Shown: piece by piece, positions 53,110 through 62,256 of the stretch | How positions within the stretch are numbered: position 1 is the stretch's first letter | Layout: every line of letters starts with the position of its first letter | Assembly (NCBI RefSeq): GCF_014284175.1 | Contig: NZ_JACOGA010000017.1 | Location: 62,001-126,000, forward strand | Length of the DNA: 64,000 bases | DNA from: Affinundibacterium flavidum | GTDB taxonomy: Bacteria > Pseudomonadota > Gammaproteobacteria > Burkholderiales > Burkholderiaceae_D | Reading direction: 5' to 3' | The notes under the pieces: generated by a model | Database searches by the model: none | Told to the model about the DNA's origin: nothing | Seen by the model: only the letters and a program-made list of their open reading frames with translations | Made by a program: the position numbers and the translations under genes

Positions 53110-53949
53110 ATGGATTTCATTCTCGTACTTAAAGTCATTGTCATGGGTATTGTGGAAGGCTTGACGGAATTCTTGCCAATTTCATCTACAGGCCATCTAA
53201 TCTTGGCGGGTAGCCTGCTCGACTTCACTGGGGAAAAAATCAAAGTATTTGAAATCGTTATTCAGGCTGGCGCAATTTTCGCCGTGTGCTGGGAATATCG
53301 CCAAAGAATTGCACAGGTTGTGATGGGCTTAGGCAGCGATATTAAAGCGCAACGATTTGCGATGCATGTGTTTGTCGCCTTTTTGCCTGCTGCCATTCTT
53401 GGCCTCTTATTTAGCAAACAAATCAAAGCCTATCTGTTCAAACCTGTCCCTGTCGCATTGGCCTTTATTTTAGGTGGACTGTTTATTTTGTGGACAGAAC
53501 GACGCCATCAACAGCAAACTCAAGTGCGTCCATCGCAAGTCGAGAGTATCGATGATATGCGACTAATTGATGCAATCAAGATAGGTTTGGCACAGTCGGT
53601 CGCGCTCATTCCAGGAACTAGTCGCTCAGGTGCTTCAATTATTGGCGCCATGTGGTTTGGTATGTCACGCAAAGCAGCTACCGAATTTTCATTTTTTCTC
53701 GCAATTCCCACTCTCCTTGGTGCGACGGTTTACTCCTTATACAAAGCGCGCAATGAACTCTCCAGTGCCGACATTCCTATGTTCAGTCTGGGTACAGTTG
53801 CAGCGTTTATTTCCGCTTTCTTTTGCGTGCGTTGGTTATTACGTTACGTCAGTAGCCACAATTTCAACGCATTCGCCTGGTATAGAATTGCCTTCGGCTG
53901 CATGATTCTGATTACCGCTTACACTGGCGTCATCACTTGGGCTGAATAA
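53110..53949 (+). CDS. uppP: Undecaprenyl-diphosphatase
   Basis: This integral membrane phosphatase recycles undecaprenyl diphosphate, the carrier for peptidoglycan and other polymers (bacitracin resistance type). It has 279 aa and several transmembrane helices. Catalytic motifs are EGLTEFLPISSTGHLILAGS near the N-terminus (Glu-rich and Ser-Ser-Thr-Gly-His) and IPGTSRSGASIIGAMWFGMS in the second half. Both are intact. It lies 13 bases before recQ, suggesting co-transcription. Confidence 0.95.
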   Translation: MDFILVLKVIVMGIVEGLTEFLPISSTGHLILAGSLLDFTGEKIKVFEIVIQAGAIFAVCWEYRQRIAQVVMGLGSDIKAQRFAMHVFVAFLPAAILGLLFSKQIKAYLFKPVPVALAFILGGLFILWTERRHQQQTQVRPSQVESIDDMRLIDAIKIGLAQSVALIPGTSRSGASIIGAMWFGMSRKAATEFSFFLAIPTLLGATVYSLYKARNELSSADIPMFSLGTVAAFISAFFCVRWLLRYVSSHNFNAFAWYRIAFGCMILITAYTGVITWAE

Positions 53950-53962
53950 GTTTTACATCACG

Positions 53963-55795
53963 ATGCTGCAAATAACTACGCCGGAACAAGATCAAGCTCT
54001 GCACCTATTGCAGACGGTATTCGGCTATCCCGCATTTCGCTCTCAGCAAGGGCAAATTGTTGACCACGTAGTCAAGGGTGGTGACGCATTAGTGTTGATG
54101 CCGACTGGTGGCGGTAAGTCTCTGTGTTATCAAATTCCCGCCTTAATTCGTCATGGCGTGGGAGTGGTGGTTTCACCTTTGATCGCTTTAATGCAAGATC
54201 AGGTCGATGCATTAGCGGAAGTGGGAGTCAGGGCGGCATTCTTGAATTCTACTCAAAGCTTCGATGAAGCGATGCGAATAGAACGCATGATGCGCGAAGG
54301 CGAACTCGACATGGTGTACATCGCGCCAGAGCGCTTGATGACGCAACGCTGTCTTGAATTATTAAGCGTGACACCACTGGCTTTATTCGCTATCGACGAA
54401 GCCCATTGCGTTTCACAATGGGGACATGATTTCCGCCCTGAATACATCAAGCTTTCCGTATTACATGAACGCTTTCCCGATGTACCACGCATTGCTTTAA
54501 CGGCGACCGCAGATCAACAAACTCGTGATGAAATTATTCACCGATTGCAATTAGAAAATGCGATGCAGTTTGTGTCGTCGTTTGATCGTCCAAACATCCG
54601 CTATCAAATCGTTGAAAAAGCGAATGGGCGCAAACAATTGTTGGATTTCATCAACGCACAACACAGCGGTGACGCCGGTATTGTGTATTGTTTGTCGCGT
54701 AAGAAAGTTGAAGAAACCGCTGAATTTCTTAATGAAAACGGCATCACTGCTCTACCCTATCATGCAGGTATGGAGCAATCTGAGCGCTATCGAAATCAAG
54801 CACGCTTCCTGCGCGAAGATGGCATCGTCATGACTGCTACTATTGCTTTTGGTATGGGCATAGACAAGCCCGACGTGCGCTTTGTGGCGCACTTGGATTT
54901 ACCCAAAAGCATAGAAGGCTATTATCAAGAAACGGGTCGTGCCGGACGCGATGGTGCCAGCGCAAATGCGTGGATGGCCTATGGTTTGCAGGACGTAGTA
55001 CAGCAACGCCGCATGATAGACGAATCTGAGGCGAATGAAACCTTCAAGCGAGTGCAAGGTGTCAAACTCGATGCCATGTTGGGTTTGTGTGAAACCTTAA
55101 ATTGTCGACGCGTGCATATACTCGATTATTTTGGTCAAAGCTCACAGCCTTGTGACAATTGCGATACTTGCCTGTCACCACCCAGCTCTTTCGATGGTAC
55201 GGTCGCTGCGCAAAAAATCCTGTCGACAATTTATCGTGTCGATCAGCGCTTTGCGGCTGGTCATGTGATTGATGTGATACGTGGAATTGATACTGAACGC
55301 GTCAAGCAGTGGCGACATGACCAGCTCTCGACTTACGGCATAGGCTCCGATAAAAGCGAAGCCGAATGGCGTGCTATGTTAAGGCAGATGATTGCCTTAG
55401 GCTTAGTTTCAGTTGACTACGAAAACTATAGCTCACTCAAACTCACCGAAGATTCACGTGCCGTATTACGTGGCGAAACCAGCATACAACTGCGTCAATA
55501 CAAGAAGGCCGAAAAAGCTGTCAAACACAAACGCCAATCTGCGAAAGATTTTTCTGAAGCAAATCTGTCGGATAGCGAACAAGTGATTTTTGAGCGCCTA
55601 CGTTGGTGGCGCGTGGAAACTGCCAAAGCACACAATACCGCCGCTTTCATTATTTTTCACGATACTACTTTGCGTGAAATTGCCAAAGCCAAACCACGCT
55701 CCCTCGATGACTTACGCGGCGTGACTGGCGTTGGCGCTAAAAAATTAGAAAGCTACGGCGAAGAATTGGTGAAACTGATCGCCGAGTTTTTGTAA
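53963..55795 (+). CDS. recQ: ATP-dependent DNA helicase RecQ
   Basis: This superfamily 2 helicase works in recombination and fork repair. It has 610 aa in the usual order: helicase core with Walker A LMPTGGGKSLCYQIPALIRH, the DEAH box (FAIDEAHCVSQWGHDFRPEY) and motif VI (YYQETGRAGRDGASANAWMA). A zinc-binding region with CNCDTC-type Cys (CDNCDTCLSPP) and an RQC wing follow. An HRDC domain ends the protein (AFIIFHDTTLREIAKAKPRS, GVTGVGAKKLESYGEEL). It follows uppP after 13 bases. Confidence 0.97.
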   Translation: MLQITTPEQDQALHLLQTVFGYPAFRSQQGQIVDHVVKGGDALVLMPTGGGKSLCYQIPALIRHGVGVVVSPLIALMQDQVDALAEVGVRAAFLNSTQSFDEAMRIERMMREGELDMVYIAPERLMTQRCLELLSVTPLALFAIDEAHCVSQWGHDFRPEYIKLSVLHERFPDVPRIALTATADQQTRDEIIHRLQLENAMQFVSSFDRPNIRYQIVEKANGRKQLLDFINAQHSGDAGIVYCLSRKKVEETAEFLNENGITALPYHAGMEQSERYRNQARFLREDGIVMTATIAFGMGIDKPDVRFVAHLDLPKSIEGYYQETGRAGRDGASANAWMAYGLQDVVQQRRMIDESEANETFKRVQGVKLDAMLGLCETLNCRRVHILDYFGQSSQPCDNCDTCLSPPSSFDGTVAAQKILSTIYRVDQRFAAGHVIDVIRGIDTERVKQWRHDQLSTYGIGSDKSEAEWRAMLRQMIALGLVSVDYENYSSLKLTEDSRAVLRGETSIQLRQYKKAEKAVKHKRQSAKDFSEANLSDSEQVIFERLRWWRVETAKAHNTAAFIIFHDTTLREIAKAKPRSLDDLRGVTGVGAKKLESYGEELVKLIAEFL

Positions 55796-55860
55796 GTTCG
55801 CTTCAATATCGCAACGAGTCGTCGCTCTACCTCTTACTCAACTTACTCAACTGGCTCACA

Positions 55861-57333
55861 TCACACCGAGCGTCCGGTTGGAAACATGATTGCGCTCGCA
55901 TTCATTTTCATTGTCTTTCTCAGCCAAATCAATGTGGCACAAAGAACCGCTGCGCTATACCACCAAATTAAAGTCAATGACGTCGTTAGACCTAGAGTCA
56001 TGCCAACCACAAATATCAACAGACAAATAATCACTATCTTCAACATAGGATGGTCATTTAAGGCTTTCATCTTGGCGTAATTAAAAACGACTGCCGACAC
56101 CAAGGGAAACAAGCAACTCAGGAATAGCACCAAACTTGCCGCCTGAAGACCACCATGCAATACAAAAATGCAGACCGGTACAGAAACCAGCACGCTCAGA
56201 CCATATAAGATAAAAAATTGCCGCAATAAGTAACGCATCAGCATTTGATCTAAAGCAGCATTTCCTACATGATTTGGCACCAATTGAAGTAAGGCCTGCT
56301 CATACCGCGTTTGGTACATGGTATAAAACAATAAGAACGTAAAAAATAGAGGCTGAGCAACCAACAAAACCCCACCAAAACCGAACGAGAATCCGGTCAA
56401 GAAATCATGATCCTTCTTGATCGAAAATGTATCCAACAAGAATACCGAAAAAATTCCCAAGGCCAACATTGCAAGCACTTGCAGGCAAATCGTCGTCCAA
56501 TGTACACGCGGTCCGAATACAAAACCATGCAAGCGTTTTAGAGTTTGGACACTTCCAGGCTCACGCAGGCCACGCACCACGCAGTGCTTCATCCATACTA
56601 AGAACACCGTCGCCAGGCTAAGGGATACACGATTTTCATTGATTCGTGTTCCGGCAATACCTGCGCGTAGCGCAAGAGTCCGCTTATGCATATTAAACAG
56701 CGCTTCATCCCGTATCGAAAAAATCCAATATATACCCGCATAAATAATCACAGGGATTGCCAACAACAAAAGAACTGAAAAAGAGATACCTAAGCTACGT
56801 TCCAAATATTTATCAAAGTGTTCGATGCCTGCGCGCTGCATTATTGCTGGAACTTGAAAACACAAAACCAAGGGAACGACTGCCCATTGTGTCCGTACAA
56901 TGATCGTAAAAAAAACCATCACGGCAACACAAACAAACATGGGCCATACAGAGAACTCATGCACGATCAAACGACCTGCCAAGCCCGCGAGCAAGGCACA
57001 AAACAGAATAGGAATAATGATCGCTATTTGTAAATGACGCCGTATCGCCGGCACCAATCGTGCATTCGCCGGAGAATATTGCAGGCCTATGTTTTGAGCT
57101 AACATCACATACCAGGTAAAGAACACGATGACGATCAGAGCGGCAATACTAAACAAAAAAGCATAACCAAAAATGTCGACATCCGGCTTCTTAGCAGACC
57201 AAAAGTATAAACTCGATGCGATCAGTTGACCTGCTAAGAGAAAGAATGCCATGACGAGAATTAAGGATTTTCTACTCTCCATATTCAGGCGTGCATACAC
57301 CGGTTGCATCCAGATATTGAGAATGTTTTTCAT
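55861..57333 (-). CDS. Putative ABC transporter membrane subunit
   Basis: This 490-aa integral membrane protein has about ten to twelve hydrophobic helices, such as SLILVMAFFLLAGQLIASSL, LFSIAALIVIVFFTWYVMLA and IVIICLLIFVVGMTLGLTTS. It has no domain I can name. The ATP-binding subunit gene lies immediately upstream on the same strand with a 4-base overlap (ATGA at 57330-57333), so it is almost certainly the permease of that ABC system. Its substrate is unknown. With a GntR (YtrA-type) regulator three genes upstream, an antibiotic- or stress-responsive export role is plausible. Confidence 0.75.
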   Translation of the reverse strand: MKNILNIWMQPVYARLNMESRKSLILVMAFFLLAGQLIASSLYFWSAKKPDVDIFGYAFLFSIAALIVIVFFTWYVMLAQNIGLQYSPANARLVPAIRRHLQIAIIIPILFCALLAGLAGRLIVHEFSVWPMFVCVAVMVFFTIIVRTQWAVVPLVLCFQVPAIMQRAGIEHFDKYLERSLGISFSVLLLLAIPVIIYAGIYWIFSIRDEALFNMHKRTLALRAGIAGTRINENRVSLSLATVFLVWMKHCVVRGLREPGSVQTLKRLHGFVFGPRVHWTTICLQVLAMLALGIFSVFLLDTFSIKKDHDFLTGFSFGFGGVLLVAQPLFFTFLLFYTMYQTRYEQALLQLVPNHVGNAALDQMLMRYLLRQFFILYGLSVLVSVPVCIFVLHGGLQAASLVLFLSCLFPLVSAVVFNYAKMKALNDHPMLKIVIICLLIFVVGMTLGLTTSLTLIWWYSAAVLCATLIWLRKTMKMNASAIMFPTGRSV

Positions 57334-58196
57334 TTGGTCATCTCTATGAACAAATCTTCAAGGCTTAAACGTTCAACGCGAATGTCACTACGAGAGAGCA
57401 ATTCCGCACTTTGTGCAGCGTTCCATTGCCCCAACAATCGTGTATTTCCATCCTGCAAATAGGTGCTTTGCAAAATTTTCTGTGGACCTAATTGCGAGAT
57501 TAGACTTGACGGTCCAGTTACCAGCAAACTCACTTCCATCAAATCATCTAAGAGTTGTTGGTGAACGATACGTCCATTCGCCAGGAATGCTACCTTCATC
57601 GCGACCCGCTCAAGATCAGACAAGATATGCGTAGAAAATACGATAGTGGTATTTTGATCGATGACACTATCGACAATCTCGCGCAGAAAATCACGGCGTC
57701 CTGCTGGATCCAAGCTGGCAACGGGTTCGTCTAATATCAATAACTCAGGCTCATGTGCCAAAGCACGAATAATCGATAGCCGCTGCTTTTGTCCGCCAGA
57801 GAATTTGCTAATCAGTTTGTCATACGGCAGATCCCAACGCTGCATCAAAGCATCCACTTTGGCATCGTTCCAGCGTGGATAGAGCGCTTTAAAATAGTTC
57901 AACATCTGACGTGGTGTTAGCCATTCAAACAATTCACTATTTTGAGGTACATAGGCAATCTTGGCTTTGGTGGCATCCGACAAATGGCGGACGTCTTCAC
58001 CAAACAAACGCACTTCGCTATCCGACTCCGCATCACGCAAACCCAGCAGGCATTCGATCAGTGTCGATTTACCGGCACCATTTCGTCCCAACAAGCCGAC
58101 GATGCTACCTGCTTCCACTTCCCAATCCAGATTCTTTAAAACACGATGTGGTTTGAATTGCTTACTGAGGCCTTTAATACTGATAGGTGCTTGCAT
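57330..58196 (-). CDS. ABC transporter ATP-binding protein
   Basis: This 288-aa ABC-type ATPase has Walker A GLLGRNGAGKSTLIECLLGL, signature SGGQKQRLSIIRALAHEPEL and Walker B LLILDEPVASLDPAGRRDFL, all intact. It starts at the ATG at 58196 (MQAPISIKGLSKQFKPHRVL), with AGGA 8 bases upstream; the longer frame to 58238 lacks this support. The C-terminal part of about 70 residues carries a regulatory-type extension (LTGPSSLISQLGPQKILQST region). It forms a pair with the membrane protein downstream. Confidence 0.9.
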   Translation of the reverse strand: MQAPISIKGLSKQFKPHRVLKNLDWEVEAGSIVGLLGRNGAGKSTLIECLLGLRDAESDSEVRLFGEDVRHLSDATKAKIAYVPQNSELFEWLTPRQMLNYFKALYPRWNDAKVDALMQRWDLPYDKLISKFSGGQKQRLSIIRALAHEPELLILDEPVASLDPAGRRDFLREIVDSVIDQNTTIVFSTHILSDLERVAMKVAFLANGRIVHQQLLDDLMEVSLLVTGPSSLISQLGPQKILQSTYLQDGNTRLLGQWNAAQSAELLSRSDIRVERLSLEDLFIEMTK

Positions 58197-58379
58197 AGTT
58201 TTATCCTGATCTTCTGTCTGGTTTTTACTGCTGATCACTGCTTATCACTGCTTATAATTGTTATTAACTTTTTTCCACTCAACTTTGCTGCTCTTTTGTT
58301 TGTTCATTTGATTGCCGCTCAAGTTCTTCGAGCAGCAATCAAATGAAGGTCAACTACGCTCAACAATTTTCATCATTGA

Positions 58380-59336
58380 TCAACGAATCTGCGTCACCGT
58401 CATGCCTTGTTTCTTCAGCAAATCGACTACGCTTTTTTCGCCAGCAAGATGACCTGCACCGATGACGACCATCAATTTTTTTCCAGCAGTCATCATGTTT
58501 TGAATCTTGGCGGCCATTCCCTCATTGCGATCATCCATCAACAGTTTCATCAAGCGTTTTGACGCTGGGTCTTTTTGGGCTGAATCAGTAAACAATTTCG
58601 CTAGAGCTTCGGCATCCGCTGCTTTCCAGCTCGCAACGATGCCTTCTAATTCTTTAGTCATCTCACGTTTCTTGATCGAATCGAGTAAGGACGAGATCAG
58701 AGAATCGCTCTCTTCATCCGTCAGATTACTAACGATATCAGCTTGAAACCCCAAACTTTCTAACTCCACCAAAGATTTCTTATCAGCCTTTGCACGTTGA
58801 ATGAAATGCATATCAATCCCTTGTGCAGGGTCTAAACCCATTTGCATTCCCACCTGAACGGCAATCGCAGAACTGATCATAAAGGGCTTCAAAGCCTGCA
58901 TTTGTGCAGATCCCGGTCCGAATACACTTTGAAAATTTGACCAGGTCGCTGGCGTCAAATGATTTTCCAATTTATCTGGTGCGACATACATTAACTTGGG
59001 CATGATCGCTTGTGCCGCGGCGGCATCGGAGGCGTCAGCTTCAATCGCGACCGTATCGGCAAACCGATAGGCCATTTCAACCTTGGGTGACATAGGATAA
59101 AAATCTGCTTTGGCGATATGTATCGATCCAAATAAATACGCCGTTCTATCGCCAGATTTGATTTCAAATAGTAATCCACGGGTTGCGGCATCCGCTGTTT
59201 TCGCGCCAGTCTCTGCTGGTGTCGTCGCTGCAGATACTTGAGCCTGACTTGATGGACTAAAAACGAAAGCAGCGCTAAAAATACTACTTACGCAAACATT
59301 CAATATCGTTGATTTTGTTTTCTGAAAAAACTGCAT
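58380..59336 (-). CDS. TraB/GumN family protein, secreted
   Basis: This 318-aa protein starts with a signal peptide (FQKTKSTILNVCVSSIFSAA) and then the TraB/GumN domain (LLFEIKSGDRTAYLFGSIHI, with the GSIH motif; IGAGHLAGEKSVVDLLKKQG near the end). This fold is related to Tiki/TraB-type metalloproteases, where conserved Glu/His residues act; the pair GSIH and GAGHLAG is present. In many bacteria such proteins are periplasmic and of unknown role. It lies between the GntR gene (127 bases upstream) and the ABC pair (183 bases downstream) on one strand, so it may share their regulation. Confidence 0.88.
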   Translation of the reverse strand: MQFFQKTKSTILNVCVSSIFSAAFVFSPSSQAQVSAATTPAETGAKTADAATRGLLFEIKSGDRTAYLFGSIHIAKADFYPMSPKVEMAYRFADTVAIEADASDAAAAQAIMPKLMYVAPDKLENHLTPATWSNFQSVFGPGSAQMQALKPFMISSAIAVQVGMQMGLDPAQGIDMHFIQRAKADKKSLVELESLGFQADIVSNLTDEESDSLISSLLDSIKKREMTKELEGIVASWKAADAEALAKLFTDSAQKDPASKRLMKLLMDDRNEGMAAKIQNMMTAGKKLMVVIGAGHLAGEKSVVDLLKKQGMTVTQIR

Positions 59337-59463
59337 GAAACTCTCTCCTAAATTTATAAACTATTTGACGCTACGACCTAAAAAATACGATGGATTAAAA
59401 GGAAAAAATTAATCTCACTGAATCTCACTGAATCTTGCTTGCCCAAATTTAACCAAATCTCTA

Positions 59464-59871
59464 CTAAGAATCAGACCGCAAAATCTGACTAAACAATTGC
59501 AACACATCGTCAGGCGCCAACTTCAATTGTTGTGATTCCAATGCCACCTGCTCTAAGCTTGGGCGTATCAATTGCAAGCGACTCTCAGCCTGTTCGAATT
59601 GTGATTCACGTTGCGCAACGATCATGCCCATTCCACGACGGCGCGCTAGCCAGCCATCCGCTTCTAATAAGCTATAAGCCTTTGATACGGTCATTGGATT
59701 CACGCCCAGAGTACTTGCGACTTCGCGTACCGAAGGCATGGCATCGCCTGCTCGAACCTGCCCACCTAAAATCTGACGGCGTAGTTGCTCCACCATCTGT
59801 CGATAAATAGGTTCGCTGGTTCCAGTAGAAATCAAAAAAATATCGACTGGTAAATCTCTAGATATAGTCAT
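59464..59871 (-). CDS. GntR-family regulator, YtrA subfamily
   Basis: This 135-aa transcription regulator has the GntR winged HTH near residues 15-75 (PIYRQMVEQLRRQILGGQVR, then AMPSVREVASTLGVNPMTVS, then KAYSLLEADGWLARRRGMGM). The short C-terminal helical tail without a large ligand domain is typical of the YtrA subfamily, which commonly controls ABC transporter genes next to it. Here a TraB/GumN gene and an ABC pair follow on the same strand. A candidate operator lies upstream (59931-59956), which suggests autoregulation. Confidence 0.9.
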   Translation of the reverse strand: MTISRDLPVDIFLISTGTSEPIYRQMVEQLRRQILGGQVRAGDAMPSVREVASTLGVNPMTVSKAYSLLEADGWLARRRGMGMIVAQRESQFEQAESRLQLIRPSLEQVALESQQLKLAPDDVLQLFSQILRSDS

Positions 59872-59930
59872 AAGAACGTCTTCTTAGCATCGAAAAATAC
59901 AGTCATCACATGAAATTACGGCAAAAAACA

Positions 59931-59956
59931 TACTGTATGCATATACTAATACAGTA
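59931..59956. promoter_or_regulatory. Candidate operator of the GntR/YtrA regulator
   Basis: A perfect inverted repeat tactgtat - 10 bases - atacagta lies about 60 bases upstream of the regulator start. A further half-site-like atacag stands nearer the gene at about 59898. YtrA-type regulators are known to bind inverted repeats near their own promoters; binding here is inferred. Confidence 0.6.
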
Positions 59957-60036
59957 AATTTGCAAATTCAAGATTTATTTTTGAAAAAGTCAAAACTTTA
60001 TTTAATATCGACAACATAAAACTCCGCGCCCAAACG

Positions 60037-60068
60037 AAAAAACGACAGCATAAAAGCTGTCGTTTTTT
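60037..60068. terminator. Intrinsic terminator between the U32 peptidase and GntR genes
   Basis: The stem aaaaaacgacagc / gctgtcgtttttt is perfect over 13 bp with a 6-base loop. On the minus strand it follows the U32 peptidase gene by about 106 bases and separates it from the GntR operon. Confidence 0.85.
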
Positions 60069-60174
60069 ATTGTTGTCTTAGTGAACCAAAGTCCGAATGG
60101 ACGAATACTACTTATTCAAATGCTACCAACACAAATGCTAACGAATCATTGTGTATGAAGCTTCAAACCGCACA

Positions 60175-62139
60175 TTACTGTGGCCTACTCTTATGAAACA
60201 CTAAAGGGCTCGTGACCGTCGTTGGTGGCGGTGATTTCAGGATGTGTGGCTTCATGCTGCCCATCACATGCATTTCGCAAGGTTTGCAATCAAAGCGCAA
60301 CGTGAATTTTTCATCACCATTCACCAAGGTCATAGGTTCAGCTTTTACCTGACCTTGTACGCCTGTGACACCCTTCGCCTGTTTGGGACACAAATTGAAT
60401 GAGAAACGTAAGCAATGCTTGGTGATCATTAACGGTACTTCGCCTGCTTCTTCGTGAGACTCGTAGGCAGCCGCAATTAATTGGACGCCGTGTTTTTGAT
60501 AGAATTCGCGCGCCTTATGGTTATACACATTCGCTAAATAACTCAGCGTGGTTTCTGGATACGCAACTAAAGGTAGTTGCGCTGCTTCGCGTAGTGGACG
60601 CTGCCATAACTTGACACGCTCTTGCTCGTGATTTGTCACGGCATCGCGTCGCAACGCATTGATCACCGATGAAGGCACAAACCAAGCTTGGCTCAGATGT
60701 AAATCGAGCTGCTCAAGATAGAACATGGTGTTGCCCAATTTTGCAAGGCTTTCGCGCAGGCTAGCTTCTGCTTTGTCGGCTTGCTGTGCAGGTTCTAGCG
60801 CCAATTCAATGGTGGTGCTGGTTTCTATACCATCAGCATCCGACAACTTTAGACTTAAACCATTTTCAGTTTCGGATAAGCTCAACCACAAACCAACTTT
60901 GCGCTCAGAAGACTTTTTGGTTAAGGCCATTTCCCATTGCTGATCACGATTGCGATGGACTGACATGCCTACTTTGAGGCTGGCGAATTCCGCCATCTTT
61001 TCATTCGGATGTACGCGCCAGATCGTACCATTATCATTTGTCGATTTTTTTTCAACCGTGTTGGCATGGACACCAACTACTTCACGCTTATGCATGTAAT
61101 TGAGACCATCGCCATTTGCCAGATCTTCGTTGGTTTCCATTTCAAACCAATCCGGACCTAAACGCGTTACATAGCCGATATGCAGACCCACAAATTTAGG
61201 GGAATCAAAAGCACCAATATTATCTAAGCGCCCATTCGCGAAGTAAGCCGTATGCCCTCGATGAAAAGTCTTATCCACATTGGGTGTGAAGGCCACCTGC
61301 GTGTGTCCGCTCGATGCACGATAATATTCAGGACGACGTTCTAAAATTTCATCTAATAACAAACGATAATGCGCCGTAATATTCTTCACATAGCCCATAT
61401 CTTTGTAGCGCCCTTCAATCTTTAGGGATTGAATTCCTGCGTCTAATAGGGCTTCCAAATTCGCACTTTGATCATTGTCTTTCATCGACAATAAATGCTT
61501 GTCGTAGGCGACCACGCCACCAGTGTTATCGGTCAAGGTGTAGGGCAAACGGCAGGCTTGCGAGCAATCGCCACGGTTTGCGCTACGACCATCTTTCGCA
61601 TGTGAGATATAGCACTGACCAGAAAACGCCACGCACAAAGCACCATGTACGAAATATTCTAATGGTGTGTTGGTCTGTGCCTTGATCGCTTTAATTTGCT
61701 CTAAAGTGAGCTCGCGCGCTAACACTAATTGAGAGAAACCCGATGCGCCTAGAAAATGTGCTTTTGCAGGTGTACGGATATCACACTGCGTACTGGCATG
61801 AATCTGAATCGGCGGAATATCCAGCTCCATCACGCCCATATCTTGCACAATCAAGGCGTCGACACCAGCATCATAAAATTGCGTAATTAACTGACGCGCA
61901 GTCTCTAATTCGCTATCGTGCAAAATCGTATTGAGCGTGACAAAAATTCTGGCGTGATAACGATGCGCGAACTCAACTAACTTCGCTATCTCACTAATCT
62001 CATTACTAGCATTGTGACGTGCGCCAAATGAAGGACCGCCGATATACACCGCATCTGCCCCGTGCAAGATTGCTTCGCGACCGATTTCTACGGTTTTTGC
62101 GGGCGAGAGTAATTCGATTTCATTGATACGTAGGGTCAT
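60175..62139 (-). CDS. rlhA: U32-family protein of RlhA type (23S rRNA hydroxylation)
   Basis: This 654-aa protein belongs to the peptidase U32 family and its length matches RlhA (YdcP) of Escherichia coli, known to hydroxylate cytidine 2501 of 23S rRNA. The N-terminal U32 core shows ELLSPAKTVEIGREAILHGA, then ADAVYIGGPSFGARHNASNE and the typical YFVHGALCVAFSGQCYISHA. The Cys-rich segment NRGDCSQACRLPYTLTDN probably binds a cofactor such as an iron-sulfur cluster. The long C-terminal part is of the U32 type and ends with a Cys pair (CLRFSFNLCPKQAK and FDCKPCEMHVM). Assignment to RlhA rather than to another U32 paralogue is by length and motifs only. Confidence 0.85.
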   Translation of the reverse strand: MTLRINEIELLSPAKTVEIGREAILHGADAVYIGGPSFGARHNASNEISEIAKLVEFAHRYHARIFVTLNTILHDSELETARQLITQFYDAGVDALIVQDMGVMELDIPPIQIHASTQCDIRTPAKAHFLGASGFSQLVLARELTLEQIKAIKAQTNTPLEYFVHGALCVAFSGQCYISHAKDGRSANRGDCSQACRLPYTLTDNTGGVVAYDKHLLSMKDNDQSANLEALLDAGIQSLKIEGRYKDMGYVKNITAHYRLLLDEILERRPEYYRASSGHTQVAFTPNVDKTFHRGHTAYFANGRLDNIGAFDSPKFVGLHIGYVTRLGPDWFEMETNEDLANGDGLNYMHKREVVGVHANTVEKKSTNDNGTIWRVHPNEKMAEFASLKVGMSVHRNRDQQWEMALTKKSSERKVGLWLSLSETENGLSLKLSDADGIETSTTIELALEPAQQADKAEASLRESLAKLGNTMFYLEQLDLHLSQAWFVPSSVINALRRDAVTNHEQERVKLWQRPLREAAQLPLVAYPETTLSYLANVYNHKAREFYQKHGVQLIAAAYESHEEAGEVPLMITKHCLRFSFNLCPKQAKGVTGVQGQVKAEPMTLVNGDEKFTLRFDCKPCEMHVMGSMKPHILKSPPPTTVTSPLVFHKSRPQ

Positions 62140-62256
62140 GGCGGCGCTTAGGTGGCAAATACTGTGACAAAGACTGTGACAGGATCAAAGACAGGCAAAG
62201 GAAAGGGGAGGATTATAGCGAAAAGCTAGTCCCCACGCTCATATCCAACGAATTAT

